A stretch of DNA of 7,797 nt from Spirochaetaceae bacterium (lineage in GTDB: Bacteria; Spirochaetota; Spirochaetia; Treponematales; Breznakiellaceae), in the NCBI GenBank assembly GCA_031267955.1, contig JAIRYB010000216.1, forward strand, positions 1-7,797, read 5' to 3'. Under the pieces are notes generated by a model, which saw only the letters and a program-made list of their open reading frames with translations, had not been told where the DNA came from and searched no databases. Shown here one piece after another: positions 1 through 6,525 of this stretch (position 1 is its first letter; the number at the start of each line of letters is the position of its first letter). The position numbers and the translations under genes were made by a program.

Positions 1-1140
1 GGTTCCGGGTGGCTGACCACGGGGAAAGAGGCGGCGGCGTTTGAAGGCGAATTTGCCGCCTTCCTGGCCCCTCCGCCGGCGGCCCCGATCAGGGCTTTCG
101 CCGTCAATTCGGCTACGTCGGGCCTTCACCTTGCCCTTGAGGCCTGCGGGGCCGGGCCGGGAAGCACGGTGCTCCTCCCCTCCTTTACCTTTGCCTCGGA
201 CGCGGAAGCTGCCCGTTACTTGGGCGCGGAGCCTGTTTTTATCGACATAAAGCCGGGGACCTTCCACATTGACCCCGAGGCCCTGGAAGCCGCCCTGGAC
301 CGGCTTTCGCGGGGCCTCCCCGCCTATCCCGGCGGCCCCGCGGGCAGGCCGGCGGCGGTGATTCCGGTCCACTACGGCGGCCTTCCCTGCGACATGGAGC
401 CCATACTGGAACTGGCCCGGCATTACGGGGTAAAGATCGTCGAGGACGCGGCCCATTCGTTTCCGTCGCCGCTCCCGGACGGGGCCTTTGCCGGAACCCT
501 GGGGGACGCGGGGGTGTTTTCGTTCTACGCGACAAAAACCATCACTACCGGCGAGGGGGGGATGGTGGTCACCAGGGACCCGGAAATTGCCGCGCGGGTC
601 GCTCTGATGCGCCTGCACGGCATAGACCGCGATGTGTGGAACCGTTACACGGACAGCAAGGCATCCTGGTACTACGAGGTTGTTGAGCCGGGGTACAAGT
701 ACAACCTTCCCGATATACTGGCCGCGGTCGGCAGGGCACAGTTGAAACGCGCCTGGAAACTCCTTGCCATGAGGAAGGAAATCGCCGCGAGCTATGACAG
801 GGCTTTCCGGGACAACCCCCGCATCGTCATCCCGCCGACAGGGCCGGCCGACGCCCGGCACCTTTACCCTATCAGGGTAAGGGGCGAAACTCCGGCTATT
901 GACCGGGACGCCTTTATCGATAAACTAAAAGAGAGGGGGATCGGCGTGTCGGTACATTTCATTCCCCTCCATATCATGCCCTACTACAAAAAACGGTATG
1001 GGCTGAAGGCGGAACAATTCCCCGAATCCGTAAAAACTTTTAGGCAGCTTATCTCCCTTCCTATCTGGCCGGGAATGACGGATAGGGATATCGACAGGGT
1101 GATCGGCGCGGTCGGGGATATTACCGGCGGACAGGGATGA
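1..1140 (+). CDS. DegT/DnrJ/EryC1/StrS family PLP-dependent aminotransferase (5' end missing)
   Basis: The frame is open from base 1, so the gene starts before the window; 379 codons plus the stop are present. Members of this family are usually a little longer, so perhaps 10-30 residues are missing. It is a fold-type I PLP enzyme of the group that transfers an amino group from glutamate to keto-sugars bound to nucleotides, for cell-surface glycans or secondary metabolites. Visible motifs: SGWLTTG at the beginning, the phosphate-binding NSATSG (bases 106-123), EDAAHSF with the cofactor-contacting Asp at 445-447, and FYATKTITTGEGG with the Schiff-base Lys at 535-537. The C-terminal part (VSVHFIPLH, then SLPIWPGMT) is also typical. 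The substrate cannot be read from sequence. Its stop overlaps the start of the molybdenum-hydroxylase large subunit (ATGA, 1137-1140), so the two are probably cotranslated; that pairing is unusual for a sugar aminotransferase. A GTG at 169 lies inside the conserved fold and is not the start. Confidence 0.93.
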   Translation, partial: GSGWLTTGKEAAAFEGEFAAFLAPPPAAPIRAFAVNSATSGLHLALEACGAGPGSTVLLPSFTFASDAEAARYLGAEPVFIDIKPGTFHIDPEALEAALDRLSRGLPAYPGGPAGRPAAVIPVHYGGLPCDMEPILELARHYGVKIVEDAAHSFPSPLPDGAFAGTLGDAGVFSFYATKTITTGEGGMVVTRDPEIAARVALMRLHGIDRDVWNRYTDSKASWYYEVVEPGYKYNLPDILAAVGRAQLKRAWKLLAMRKEIAASYDRAFRDNPRIVIPPTGPADARHLYPIRVRGETPAIDRDAFIDKLKERGIGVSVHFIPLHIMPYYKKRYGLKAEQFPESVKTFRQLISLPIWPGMTDRDIDRVIGAVGDITGGQG

Positions 1141-3284
1141 GTATTTTCCGGGGAGTGCAGGCGGCGGTGGACGGCGCGGAAGAATTTGTTGACGACATTG
1201 AACTGCCGGGAACCCTTTGCGGGATAACCATCCGCTCCCCTGTCGCGCGGGGCCGTCTTGTCTCGATTGACTGCCCCGAACTGCCCGAAAGCTGCACGCT
1301 TGTCCGCGCGAAGGATATTCCGGGCAAAAATTACCTGGAAGATTTTAAAGTCCCGGTTCTGGCATCGTCCGCCCTGTCGTACATCGGCGAGCCTGTCGCC
1401 CTGCTCCTGGGGCCGGATCGGCTCCTGGTGGAAAACCTGGTTTCGCGCTGCCGGGTCAATGTTGAGAGCGAAAATCCCCGGTACGGCTGCCGGGATTTTA
1501 CGGAAGACCAGCTTGCGGGCAGCCGGGATATCCGTATCGGTGAAACGGACGAGGCCTTTAAGGAAGCGGCCCGCGTAATTGAGGGCGTCTACCGCACGGG
1601 CTTGCAGGAACACTGGTACTCCGAACCGTCGGGGGCCCTGGCCGAATGGCTGGATGGCAGCGCCCGGGCCAGGATCAGGGTTTTTACCGCCACCCAGTGG
1701 CCTTTCCAGGTAAAGCGGGCCGTAGCGGGAACACTGGGCGCGGCGGCCGGGCCGGTGATAGTATCGCCGGCCCGTATCGGCGTGCATCTGGACGGCAAGA
1801 TCTGGTACCCCGCCCTGCTTGCCTGCCACGCCGCGCTGGGGGCCTATATCACGAAACAGCCGGTCAGGGTTATGCTTACGCGGCGGGAGGATTTCCTTTA
1901 CAGCCCCAAGCGCGCGCCCTCGGAAATACGCATACGCAGCGCCGTCGGGGAAAAGGGCCGGCTTCTGGCAAGTGAAATCTCCGTCACGGCCGATATGGGC
2001 GCCTACAAGGTTTTCGCGGACGAAATACTGGACCAATGCTGCCTGGGCTCCCTGGGAATATACAAACAGCAGTGTATCAAAATAAACGGCAGGGCCCTCA
2101 GCACCAATATCCCGCCGGCAGGCCCCTTTGCCGGTTTCGGCCTTGCCCAGGGTTTTTTTGCCATGGAAAGGCAGGCGGCCCTGATCGCCGATACCCTCAA
2201 ACTCAACCCGATAGAATGGCGCAAAGAGAATATACTCTCCCGGAAAAAAAATCCGGCAATAGGCGTCCCTTTTGACGAGGATATTTTCCCCGAAAAACTC
2301 CTTGACACCGCCGCCGCCATGGGGGACTACCACCGCAAATGGGCGGCATACGAAACGCTCAGGGATTACCGGCGTTCCCACGGCGGGCCTGAAAAAAACG
2401 AGCCGCTCAGGGGCGTCGGTATCGCGGCGGCCTATCAGGCCAACGGTTTTTTGCACGATCCCGCCGGCAAAGGCGTCTATACCGTGGAACTGACCCTGCA
2501 TAAGGACAGTTCCCTGGAAATCGCGAGCAGCATGGTTCTTTCCAACAGCGATTATGTTTCCATCTGGAAAAATGCCGCTTCGGAGATCCTGGCGCTGGAC
2601 CCCGCGAATATCCGCGTTATCGGAGGCGGGGCCGGCACCGCGCCCGATTCAGGCCCGGCATGCCTGTCCCGCGGCATCACGGCGGTGACGCAGCTGGTGG
2701 CTCTTGCCGCCGGCGCTATCCGGAAACAGCGTTTCAGGGACCCCCTGCCCATCAAGGTACGCCGTTCCTGCAAATGCTCCTACGTACCCCAGTGGGGGGC
2801 GGAAACCGGCAGGGCCGACCGGAACGCGTTTTCACACGCGGGCTGGGGGGCCGTGGTGGTGGAGGTGGAGATCGATCCGGTGGAATATACCCCCAATATA
2901 CGGGGCGTCTGGATGAGCCTGGACGGCGGCAAGATACTTTCCCAGAGGCGGGCGTGGCGCGCCACGCGTTTCTCGATCATACAGGCCCTGGGCTGGGCTT
3001 CCGGGGAAAGACTCAGCTACGAAGATGGCGTTATCCCGGACGGGCAGTTTTTGGCCTACGAGCTTCCCGGCCTGCGGGAAATACCGCCCATCCACATCGA
3101 TTTTATCTTTAACGAAACCGCGCTCCCCAAGGGAATCGGCGATATTCCCTTTAACTGCGTCCCGGCCGCCTTTGCCCAGGCGGTTTCGCAGGCCGTCGAC
3201 TATCCTTTCGAGCGCATCCCAGTCACGGCCAGGGATATTTGGGACACGGGCAAATTCAGGCGGCCACGGGGAGCCGGGCCATGA
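1137..3284 (+). CDS. Xanthine dehydrogenase/CoxL-like molybdopterin-binding subunit, divergent active site
   Basis: A 715-residue protein of the large subunit family of molybdenum hydroxylases, which hydroxylate purines, aldehydes or CO using molybdopterin cytosine dinucleotide. The length is slightly short for the family. A hammerhead domain (about 18-108) comes first, then the two cofactor domains (about 125-360 and 385-700). Family hallmarks that remain: QEHWYSEP (157-164), the ATQWPF stretch (185-190), LTRREDF (248-253), TNIPP...GFGLAQGFF (323-341), PDSG (503-506) and KGIGDIP (665-671). Compared with mammalian XDH recalled from memory, the cofactor loops are altered: GGGFGGK reads GVHLDGK (215-221), the Arg before GFG is Ala332, MGQG reads SNSD (469-472), and catalytic Glu is Asp669. 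The fold assignment is secure, but activity on xanthine is doubtful and molybdenum binding itself is open. The start at 1137 uses the ATGA overlap with the aminotransferase; the stop overlaps the FeS subunit start. No XdhC-type or cofactor-sulfurase gene is in the window. Confidence 0.88.
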   Translation: MSIFRGVQAAVDGAEEFVDDIELPGTLCGITIRSPVARGRLVSIDCPELPESCTLVRAKDIPGKNYLEDFKVPVLASSALSYIGEPVALLLGPDRLLVENLVSRCRVNVESENPRYGCRDFTEDQLAGSRDIRIGETDEAFKEAARVIEGVYRTGLQEHWYSEPSGALAEWLDGSARARIRVFTATQWPFQVKRAVAGTLGAAAGPVIVSPARIGVHLDGKIWYPALLACHAALGAYITKQPVRVMLTRREDFLYSPKRAPSEIRIRSAVGEKGRLLASEISVTADMGAYKVFADEILDQCCLGSLGIYKQQCIKINGRALSTNIPPAGPFAGFGLAQGFFAMERQAALIADTLKLNPIEWRKENILSRKKNPAIGVPFDEDIFPEKLLDTAAAMGDYHRKWAAYETLRDYRRSHGGPEKNEPLRGVGIAAAYQANGFLHDPAGKGVYTVELTLHKDSSLEIASSMVLSNSDYVSIWKNAASEILALDPANIRVIGGGAGTAPDSGPACLSRGITAVTQLVALAAGAIRKQRFRDPLPIKVRRSCKCSYVPQWGAETGRADRNAFSHAGWGAVVVEVEIDPVEYTPNIRGVWMSLDGGKILSQRRAWRATRFSIIQALGWASGERLSYEDGVIPDGQFLAYELPGLREIPPIHIDFIFNETALPKGIGDIPFNCVPAAFAQAVSQAVDYPFERIPVTARDIWDTGKFRRPRGAGP

Positions 3285-3766
3285 TCGTTAAATTCGTCCT
3301 GAACGGCGACGATGTCACCCTTAACACCGACGCGGACACTCGGCTTATCGATATTTTAAGGAACAGTTTCGGCCTTGTAGGGGCAAAAAACGGCTGCCTT
3401 TCGGGGAGCTGCGGGGCCTGCTTCGTGCTTTTTAACGGGAAGGCCGCGTCTTCCTGCATCATCCCCGCCTTCAGGCTTCGGGGCAGCGAGATCATCACCA
3501 TCGAGGGCTTTATCCAGTACAATGAATACCAGGACATAGCGTCCGGCTTTGCCCAGGCGCGGGTAGAATTCTGCGGCTTCTGCGATACCGGAAGGGTATT
3601 CGTCACGGAGGCGCTTCTGGAAAAAAAGCCCCGCCCCAGCCGGGAAGAAATACTCGACGCTTTTTCCGGCATCAAATGCCGCTGTACCGAGCCGGAAAGC
3701 CTTGTGTCGGGAGTCCTGGCCGCCGCGGAATTCAGGCAACGGAGACTGTATGGCAGAGGCGCGTAA
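3281..3766 (+). CDS. Molybdenum hydroxylase [2Fe-2S] subunit (XdhC/CoxS-like)
   Basis: The 161-residue small subunit, normal in length, should carry electrons from the molybdenum site through two [2Fe-2S] clusters to FAD. The N-terminal plant-ferredoxin fold shows CxxxxCxxC (Cys39, 44, 47) and Cys59; the helical second cluster shows Cys98-Gly-Phe-Cys101 and Cys133-Arg-Cys135, so all eight ligands are present. The usual QCGFCTPG reads FCGFCDTG, with Phe97 in place of the Gln that contacts the pterin in known structures, and the usual CRCTGY reads CRCTEP. I chose ATG 3281 because it gives an ATGA overlap with the stop of the large subunit (3281-3284) and the expected beginning (MIVKFVLNG); a start at 3239 would add 14 residues unlike the family. 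The gene overlaps the FAD-subunit gene by 17 nt. Confidence 0.92.
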   Translation: MIVKFVLNGDDVTLNTDADTRLIDILRNSFGLVGAKNGCLSGSCGACFVLFNGKAASSCIIPAFRLRGSEIITIEGFIQYNEYQDIASGFAQARVEFCGFCDTGRVFVTEALLEKKPRPSREEILDAFSGIKCRCTEPESLVSGVLAAAEFRQRRLYGRGA

Positions 3767-4658
3767 AGCCGGGGAAACGGCAAACCGGTTATTCTACCCG
3801 GTTACCTTGCAGGAACTTTTTACCGTCTGGGAGCGTTCTCCCGGCGCCGTTATCTCCGCCGGGGCCACCTCCCTGTCCTTTCACCGGAACGGCGGCGGTT
3901 ATAAAATTTCCCTTCCCGAGCGGATCATTTCCCTGGGCAATCTGGACGAACTCCGGCGATTCTCCCGCACCGAACGCTACCTGGAAATAGGCGCGGCGGT
4001 TCGTCTTGACGAGATCATCGGCATGGGGAAGATCGTTCCGGATGTTTTTACCAGCGCCCTCAGCGCGGTTGGAAGCCCCCAGCTCCGGAATCTCGCCACC
4101 ATAGGCGGGCATATCTGCTACCCCTTCAAACAGCTTGACGCCGTCGCCCCGCTTGTCGCGCTTGACGCCCGTTACGAACTGAGGACCGCGTCTTCCTCCC
4201 GGTGGATACCGGCGTTCCGCTTTTCCTCCGTTTCCGGCCTTCCCTCGATTAACAGCCAGGAATTGCTCACCAGGATCAGAATTCCCCTGGATATCTGGAA
4301 TTATTCCGCTTACAAGAAATTCACCGATCCCTATACCGGGGACGACACGGCCGGTTCCATGGCCTTTGTCGCCCGCTGCCAGAAGAATATCCTTACCGAT
4401 ATACGGATAGTCTACGCCGGCCTGGCGGCGCTCCGGGACAGGAACAGCGAGTCCTCCCTTACCGGCAAACAGCTCCCCCTGACCGAGCGGGACCTGGGGA
4501 ATTTCATGGGGCTCTGGGCCGATTATCTTTCGGCTGTTGATCCCGCCCCTCCCCGTAATGATAATTCCGCTTTCGGGGCGGTAAGGGAACTGAACGCCCT
4601 GATACGCGCGAAGATGCTCAATTTTATCGAATCCTGCATCCGCGACCTTGCGGAGTAA
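3750..4658 (+). CDS. Molybdenum hydroxylase FAD-binding subunit (CoxM/XdhB-like)
   Basis: A 302-residue protein matching the medium, FAD-containing subunit of CO/xanthine dehydrogenases in length and motifs. It would pass electrons from the FeS subunit to NAD+ or another acceptor. The first FAD loop, usually GGTDL, is SAGATSLS (36-43). The second is well kept as SPQLRNLATIGGHI (109-122), with His121 where Asn is usual. IGAAVRLDEI (80-89) and the ALDARYEL stretch (137-144) are also family-like. The C-terminal third resembles the CO-dehydrogenase flavoprotein C-terminal domain only loosely. ATG 3750 is preferred over an upstream start at 3702 because GGAG (3741-3744) lies 5 nt before it and the family homology begins soon after. 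The 17-nt overlap with the FeS gene implies coupled translation. This is the last gene of the operon; a hairpin follows about 35 bases later. Confidence 0.9.
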   Translation: MAEARKAGETANRLFYPVTLQELFTVWERSPGAVISAGATSLSFHRNGGGYKISLPERIISLGNLDELRRFSRTERYLEIGAAVRLDEIIGMGKIVPDVFTSALSAVGSPQLRNLATIGGHICYPFKQLDAVAPLVALDARYELRTASSSRWIPAFRFSSVSGLPSINSQELLTRIRIPLDIWNYSAYKKFTDPYTGDDTAGSMAFVARCQKNILTDIRIVYAGLAALRDRNSESSLTGKQLPLTERDLGNFMGLWADYLSAVDPAPPRNDNSAFGAVRELNALIRAKMLNFIESCIRDLAE

Positions 4659-4693
4659 GCGGGATGGCGCTATTTGTCGGCGCTAAAAGCATC

Positions 4694-4717
4694 CCCGGCC
4701 CTTCTTGGGCCGGGTTT
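4694..4717 (+). terminator. Likely intrinsic terminator of the molybdenum-hydroxylase operon
   Basis: A perfect 8-bp GC stem, CCCGGCCC (4694-4701) with GGGCCGGG (4707-4714), closes a TTCTT loop and is followed by TTT. The stem is very stable but the T run is short, so termination may be partial. Its position 35 bases after the last stop of the operon and before the next promoter supports the call. Confidence 0.6.
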
Positions 4718-4764
4718 AGTGGAGGGGGCTACGGTAAGATTTTAACATGAGGCAACGCGGGCGC

Positions 4765-4793
4765 GTGACATTTTATGAATCTTTTGTTATTAT
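4765..4793 (+). promoter_or_regulatory. Sigma-70-type promoter of the TM2-domain gene
   Basis: GTGACA (4765-4770) and TATTAT (4788-4793), each one base off consensus, are 17 bases apart in an AT-rich gap. Transcription would be expected to begin about seven bases after the -10 box, near base 4800, the first base of the ATG. A perfect TATAAT at 4803-4808 lies inside the first codons but has no good -35 at the proper distance. Confidence 0.6.
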
Positions 4794-4799
4794 TATGGC

Positions 4800-5318
4800 A
4801 TGTATAATGTAGGTCTCGCGTATCTCTTTTGGCTGGTATCCGGATTCGGCGCCCTGGGGTTCCACCGTTTTTATTTGGGAAAAATTCCTACAGGCCTGCT
4901 GTGGATGTGTACCGGCGGGCTGGGAATGCTGGGATCAATCTACGATTTTTTTACCCTGCCCGGACAGGTCAGGGAGGCGAATATACGGAACGCCCTGCTG
5001 AGCGGGGGAGCCGCCGCCGGCAGGGACGGCGCGGGGCATAACGGCTGGCGTTATGTCAATGACGGCAGCTCCCGAATCGTGCGCGAACGCAAAGAAACCG
5101 TGGAGCGGGTTATCCTGCGGACGGCCAAGCAGAATAAGGGGATAGTTACCGCCAGCGAAGTCGCGCTCGAGGCAAATATATCCATGGAAGACGCGAAAAA
5201 AGCCCTGGACACCCTAGTCAGCAAGGGTTTTGCCGATTTACGGGTCCGCAAGTCGGGCACCATCGTTTATACCCTCCCGGAGCTTATGGACAGCGACTCC
5301 CCCCTGGAAGATTTTTAG
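4800..5318 (+). CDS. TM2-domain membrane protein with C-terminal winged-helix-like domain
   Basis: A 172-residue protein of unknown role. Residues 5-57 form a TM2 domain: a first hydrophobic helix, the motif GFHRFYLGK (20-28), a second helix from about 31 to 47, and the conserved Asp49. This places two membrane passes at the N terminus. A Gly/Ala-rich linker (68-82) leads to residues 98-162, whose helix-helix-strand pattern (TASEVALEANISMEDAKKAL, then LVSKGFADL and GTIVYTLPEL) looks like a winged helix as used in DNA- or protein-binding domains; I infer it is cytoplasmic. ATG 4800 is the only start that keeps the whole first helix; the next in-frame Met is residue 36. No Shine-Dalgarno sequence precedes it, and the predicted transcription start is nearly at the ATG. 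It stands alone between a terminator and the ribosomal operon promoter. A membrane-tethered regulator is one possibility, without direct support. Confidence 0.85.
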   Translation: MYNVGLAYLFWLVSGFGALGFHRFYLGKIPTGLLWMCTGGLGMLGSIYDFFTLPGQVREANIRNALLSGGAAAGRDGAGHNGWRYVNDGSSRIVRERKETVERVILRTAKQNKGIVTASEVALEANISMEDAKKALDTLVSKGFADLRVRKSGTIVYTLPELMDSDSPLEDF

Positions 5319-5405
5319 CAGCCGGGCGGCATCTGGAAACAGGTCGCAGCAACGCCCAAAGTACACGAAAAAAACGCTGTAAGGCGAAATTGCCGTTCCG
5401 GGTAG

Positions 5406-5435
5406 TTGACACACCTCTTTGTTTTGTGGAATTAT
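5406..5435 (+). promoter_or_regulatory. Promoter of the rplM-rpsI operon
   Basis: A perfect -35 box TTGACA (5406-5411) is followed after 18 bases by AATTAT (5430-5435), with TG at 5427-5428 giving an extended -10. The exact -10 hexamer is uncertain because overlapping AT-rich choices exist (ATTATA at 5431). The transcript would start near 5442 and leave a leader of about 40 nt before rplM, containing GAGAAGG (5467-5473) seven bases ahead of the ATG. Confidence 0.6.
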
Positions 5436-5480
5436 AAGGAATCCAGGCGAAGTAACGATACATATTGAGAAGGTTGAGCA

Positions 5481-5909
5481 ATGAAGACGGTATTCATAAA
5501 ACCCGCGGATGTGGAGCGGAAGTGGTTTGTGATTGACGCCGGGGGAAAGCCCCTGGGCCGGGTAGCCGCAAAGGCCGCGGCAATACTCCGGGGCAAGGAA
5601 AAGGTGATTTTTACCCCCCATCAGGAAATTGGGGATTACGTGGTGGTGGTGAACGCGGACAAGGTGGCGGTAACCGGGGACAAAGCCCGGCAGAAGCTGT
5701 ATCATCATCATACAGGGTATCCGGGCGGGCTTAAAACCCGGACTTTCGCGAAGCTGGTTGAAAAACACCCGACCTCGCCCCTGGAACTGGCAATCAAGGG
5801 GATGCTCCCCAAGGGGCCTTTGGGGCGCAAGCTGCTGAAGAACGCGAAGCTCTACGCGGGGGCCGGGCATCCGCATCAGGCCCAGAATCCCCAGACAGTT
5901 GAGATGTGA
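5481..5909 (+). CDS. rplM: 50S ribosomal protein L13 (uL13)
   Basis: A 142-residue protein, the normal length for bacterial L13, an early-assembling protein of the large ribosomal subunit that binds 23S rRNA. Family sequence is clear throughout: RKWFVIDAGGKPLGRVA near residues 13-29, the ILRGKEK stretch, DYVVVVNADKVAVTG (52-66), YHHHTGYPGGLK (74-85), and the C-terminal GMLPKGPLGRKLLKNAKLY segment with a closing HPHQAQNP. The start has a good Shine-Dalgarno site (GAGAAGG, 5467-5473). It is followed 30 bases later by rpsI, the nearly universal bacterial partner, so both are made from one mRNA. Nothing unusual was seen. Confidence 0.98.
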   Translation: MKTVFIKPADVERKWFVIDAGGKPLGRVAAKAAAILRGKEKVIFTPHQEIGDYVVVVNADKVAVTGDKARQKLYHHHTGYPGGLKTRTFAKLVEKHPTSPLELAIKGMLPKGPLGRKLLKNAKLYAGAGHPHQAQNPQTVEM

Positions 5910-5939
5910 TTTTGGTTTTCAAGGGAGAAAGAGGAATAG

Positions 5940-6332
5940 ATGATTAAGAATCTTGGAATTGGAACCGGAAGGCGCAAGACTTCGGTGGCCCGGGTATACG
6001 TCCGGGACGGAAGCGGCAAAATTGAAATTAACGGCAAGGATCTGGGCGGGTATTTTCCCCAGGGCGAGCATTCGGTGATGGTCCGCCAGCCCCTTATGGT
6101 TACCGCCAGCGAGAACAAATTCGACATACTGATCAATGTTTACGGCGGCGGTTCCAACGGCCAGGCCGGCGCCTGCCGCCACGGCCTTGCCCGCGCGCTC
6201 TGCCAGGTGGACCAGGGCAATTACGCCAGCCTCCGGAGCAACGGCTTCCTTACCAGGGACCCCCGGATGGTGGAACGCAAGAAATACGGCCAGAGGGGCG
6301 CCCGCAGGCGGTTCCAGTTCTCCAAGCGCTAA
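5940..6332 (+). CDS. rpsI: 30S ribosomal protein S9 (uS9)
   Basis: A 130-residue protein of normal length for S9, a small-subunit protein whose basic C-terminal tail reaches the P-site tRNA. Visible hallmarks are GTGRRKTSVARVYV (8-21), the GxGxIxINGK-like segment (about 24-33), YGGGSNGQAGACRHGLARAL (a run near 68-87), LTRDPRMVERKKYG (104-117) and the universally conserved ending FQFSKR. ATG 5940 has AGGA at 5932-5935, with further purine-rich sequence upstream. It is the second gene of the rplM-rpsI operon. No clear terminator follows directly. Confidence 0.98.
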   Translation: MIKNLGIGTGRRKTSVARVYVRDGSGKIEINGKDLGGYFPQGEHSVMVRQPLMVTASENKFDILINVYGGGSNGQAGACRHGLARALCQVDQGNYASLRSNGFLTRDPRMVERKKYGQRGARRRFQFSKR

Positions 6333-6455
6333 CGCGCCGCGTTTCGCGCCGCTGCCGCTGTGACGGTTTGCGGGGCGGGCGAAGCATAGCATAGTATAGA
6401 GGGCGGAGTATCGCAGGCGGAAGCCAGACTTTTCCTAAAGGGATTTCCCCTTAAG

Positions 6456-6486
6456 CGCGCCGGACGAGCGGGTTTTTTGCGGCGCG
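6456..6486. repeat. GC inverted repeat enclosing a T6 run, between rpsI and recX
   Basis: CGCGCCG (6456-6462) and CGGCGCG (6480-6486) are perfect inverted copies around a 17-base loop that contains TTTTTT (6473-6478). The T run sits in the loop and not after the stem, so this is not a standard intrinsic terminator; a weaker 3-bp CCG/CGG stem just before the T run could act as a poor one. Role unknown. Confidence 0.4.
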
Positions 6487-6525
6487 GAAATTTGCGGGCG
6501 CGAAGGGCCGCCGGGTTTGTACTGT

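Noticed and set aside
984..2501. 505-codon open frame on the minus strand opposite the large hydroxylase subunit
   Set aside because: It lies wholly opposite well-conserved plus-strand genes, its translation is basic and low-complexity with no family I recognise, and long antisense open frames are common in GC-rich coding DNA.
3256..3783. 175-codon minus-strand open frame opposite the FeS subunit
   Set aside because: It mirrors the FeS gene and has no recognisable domain or ribosome site; codon shadowing explains it.
4803..4808. Perfect TATAAT as the -10 box of the TM2 gene
   Set aside because: There is no usable -35 at 16-18 bases, and transcription from it would start after the only suitable ATG.
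5238..5876. 212-codon minus-strand open frame over rplM and the upstream gap
   Set aside because: It crosses the ribosomal promoter and is antisense to rplM; its translation resembles no known protein.
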